Origin: Oscillospiraceae bacterium
Lineage (GTDB): Bacteria > Bacillota > Clostridia > Oscillospirales > Acutalibacteraceae
Assembly (NCBI GenBank): GCA_009786735.1
Contig: WQRM01000052.1
Span: 3,320-9,510, forward strand
DNA: 6,191 nt
Reading direction: 5' to 3'
The stretch's first letter is position 1. Every line of letters starts with the position of its first letter. Shown here one piece after another: positions 5,327 to 6,191 of the stretch. A program made the translations under genes and the position numbers. Under the pieces are notes generated by a model. It was not told the DNA's origin. It made no database searches and saw only the letters and a list, made by a program, of their open reading frames with translations.

Positions 5327-6191
5327 CTAGATGGCTTCTTTGCCGGTAACTTTGCGAGCAACCGTAATCAGACCAACCAGACTCGAGGAGCCAACCAGCA
5401 TCAAGATTGCCCACAGGGCAGATGCTTCGTTGGTTTTGGGGATGTTCGAGCCGCTGCCTGAGCCGCCACCCGAACCGCCACCAGCTCCGCCGGCACCACC
5501 TTGGGACTCGTTATTGTTGGTGATGTTGACTTCAACATTAACGTTTTGGTTGTTGTCTTGGGTTTGGTTATTGTCTTGGTTCTGGTCAACGTTAACATCT
5601 TGGTCAACATTAACGTCTTGGTTGTTGTCCTGGTCAACATTAACATCTTGATTATTGTCTTGGTCAACGTTGACGTCTTGGTTCTGATCTTGGTTTTGGT
5701 CTTGATTCTGATCTTGATTCTGATCTTGGTTTTGATCTTGGTTTTGATCTTGGTTTTGGTCTTGATTCTGATCTTGGTTTTGATCTTGGTTCTGATCTTG
5801 ATTCTGATCTTGGTTTTGATCTTGGTTTTGATCTTGGTTTTGATCTTGGTTCTGGTCTTGGTTCTGGTCTTGATTCTGGTCTTGGTTTACATCGTTGTTG
5901 TTTCCGCCACCAGTACCGCCGCCTTGGTTGCTGCAGTTACAACCACCTTGGTTGTTGTTGCAGCCGCTACCGCTGCCTGAGTGGTTCCAGTTCCAATTCC
6001 AGTTCCAGTTCCAGCTGCCGCATCCAGCGCCGCTACCACAGTTGTTGCCGCAATTACATCCGGTCGGAGGTCCGGGTTGGCAGTTGCAGCCGGTCGGAGG
6101 TCCGGGTTGGCAGTTGCAACCGGTCGGAGGTCCGGGTTGGCAGTTGCAGCCAGTCGGAGGTCCGGGTTGGCAGTTGCAACCGGTCGGAGGT
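5327..6191 (-). CDS. Repetitive cysteine-rich cell-surface protein with sortase-like C-terminal signal, N-terminus outside the window
   Basis: The minus-strand frame ending at TAG (complement of 5327-5329) is open without interruption to the right edge: 287 residues with no start in the window, so the true start lies further right. From N to C it shows: four PPTGCNCQPG decapeptides plus a part-unit; a Cys/Gly stretch; (WN)5; a second Cys/Gly/Asn stretch; seventeen DQNQ units; DVNVDQDNNQ-type decapeptides; a Gly/Ser linker; and IPKTN, a hydrophobic helix and a short basic tail. Fifteen cysteines fall within the first 86 visible residues, six pairs of them as CNC. Synonymous variation between repeats shows selection on the protein. 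It is probably a wall-linked protein with a flexible stalk and a cross-linking or metal-binding head. No family is recognised. The signal peptide cannot be seen. Confidence 0.85.
   Translation of the reverse strand, partial: PPTGCNCQPGPPTGCNCQPGPPTGCNCQPGPPTGCNCQPGPPTGCNCGNNCGSGAGCGSWNWNWNWNWNHSGSGSGCNNNQGGCNCSNQGGGTGGGNNNDVNQDQNQDQNQDQNQDQNQDQNQDQNQDQNQDQNQDQNQDQNQDQNQDQNQDQNQDQNQDQNQDQNQDQNQDVNVDQDNNQDVNVDQDNNQDVNVDQDVNVDQNQDNNQTQDNNQNVNVEVNITNNNESQGGAGGAGGGSGGGSGSGSNIPKTNEASALWAILMLVGSSSLVGLITVARKVTGKEAI
5330..5443 (-). other. C-terminal cell-wall sorting signal (IPKTN variant)
   Basis: The encoded order is a Gly/Ser linker, IPKTN (5429-5443), EASA, a hydrophobic segment beginning LWAILMLVG and ending LVGLITV, then the basic tail ARKVTGKEAI. 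This is the layout of a sortase substrate. The residue after Thr is Asn where LPxTG has Gly, recalling SrtB-class NPQTN motifs. If no sortase accepts it, the same helix would still anchor the protein in the membrane. Confidence 0.65.
5601..5690 (-). repeat. Three 30-bp tandem repeats encoding degenerate DVNVDQDNNQ decapeptides
   Basis: Units at 5601-5630, 5631-5660 and 5661-5690 align with one another, mostly sharing TGGTCAAC and TTAAC/TGAC cores. They encode variants of DVNVDQDNNQ and merge into the DQNQ array at the higher-coordinate end and into a decayed copy (about 5582-5600) at the other. Confidence 0.75.
5678..5881 (-). repeat. Seventeen uninterrupted 12-bp repeats encoding (DQNQ)17
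   Basis: An Asp codon recurs every 12 bp from 5879-5881 down to 5687-5689, each followed by Gln-Asn-Gln: 17 perfect tetrapeptides in 204 bp. Both synonymous codons are used for Asp, Gln and Asn, and no unit has an amino-acid change. The flanking unit on the N-terminal side is DVNQ. Confidence 0.93.
5984..6013 (-). repeat. Hexanucleotide array encoding (Trp-Asn)5
   Basis: Five consecutive TGG-AAC/AAT pairs encode WNWNWNWNWN between two Cys/Gly-rich stretches of the surface protein. One Asn codon is AAT and the others are AAC, so the array is nearly perfect at the DNA level. Confidence 0.9.
6061..6191 (-). repeat. 30-bp tandem repeats encoding PPTGCNCQPG, continuing past the right edge
   Basis: Four complete units (6061-6090, 6091-6120, 6121-6150, 6151-6180) and 11 bp of a fifth are almost identical. 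The unit's second-last base alternates G, A, G, A, which gives an underlying 60-bp period. One further substitution (A for G at 6152) is unique to the fourth unit. All differences are synonymous (GGC/GGT, ACC/ACT). Confidence 0.93.

Noticed and set aside
5401..5667. Minus-strand 88-codon frame rich in Thr/Lys/Leu
   Set aside because: It is a frame-shifted shadow of the repeat protein on the same strand, created by the same short repeats, with no ribosome site or known motif.
5501..5980. Plus-strand reading frame of 159 codons rich in Leu/Val/Ile repeats
   Set aside because: It is the antisense image of the DQNQ and DVNV repeats. Codon variation in the array is at third positions of the minus-strand frame, and the opposite protein has a coherent modular design and sorting signal.
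6061..6191. CRISPR array, suggested by regularly spaced 30-bp repeats
   Set aside because: The repeats are directly contiguous with no spacers, and they stay in one reading frame encoding a decapeptide.

Overview
The window looks like chromosomal DNA of a Gram-positive, Clostridia-like bacterium of fairly high GC, possibly an Oscillospirales-type gut organism. This placement is inference. It rests on an ER-type (SipW-like) signal peptidase, a solute-binding protein of the LplA/YtcQ type, a sortase-like C-terminal sorting signal, strong AGGAGG ribosome sites, and a palindromic GTAGGG...CCCTAC intergenic repeat of a kind common in such genomes.

Layout. Left, plus strand: the C-terminal 210 codons of a diacylglycerol-kinase-family lipid kinase (1-633); a 71-bp hairpin-rich intergenic repeat (637-707); and a complete 465-residue membrane protein with two zinc ribbons, related to the YdjG-type proteins of membrane-stress loci (732-2129). 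A bidirectional rho-independent terminator (2212-2248) separates these from a block of convergent minus-strand genes.

Right, minus strand, in transcription order: (1) the C-terminal 287 residues of a highly repetitive, cysteine-rich surface protein ending in a sortase-like IPKTN signal (5327-6191, entering from the right edge); (2) a near-consensus extended -10 promoter directly behind its stop codon, with a 12-bp palindrome over the predicted start site and a structured leader of about 98 nt; (3) a membrane-anchored extracellular solute-binding protein with no cysteine (3579-5180); (4) a SipW-like signal peptidase I with a Ser-His-Asp arrangement and an acidic cytoplasmic tail (2739-3506); (5) a four-helix membrane protein of unknown function whose start lies 49 nt inside the peptidase gene (2263-2787).

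How they may work together. All four minus-strand genes concern the cell surface. The repetitive protein looks like a wall-attached, disulfide- or metal-capable molecule on a long flexible D/Q/N stalk. The binding-protein, peptidase and four-helix genes have the spacing of one operon. Whether the peptidase processes the repetitive protein, the binding protein or something outside the window cannot be decided here. The most unusual item is the repetitive surface protein. It has no in-frame start in the window and is covered on the opposite strand by a spurious hydrophobic reading frame, so automated annotation could easily miss it.
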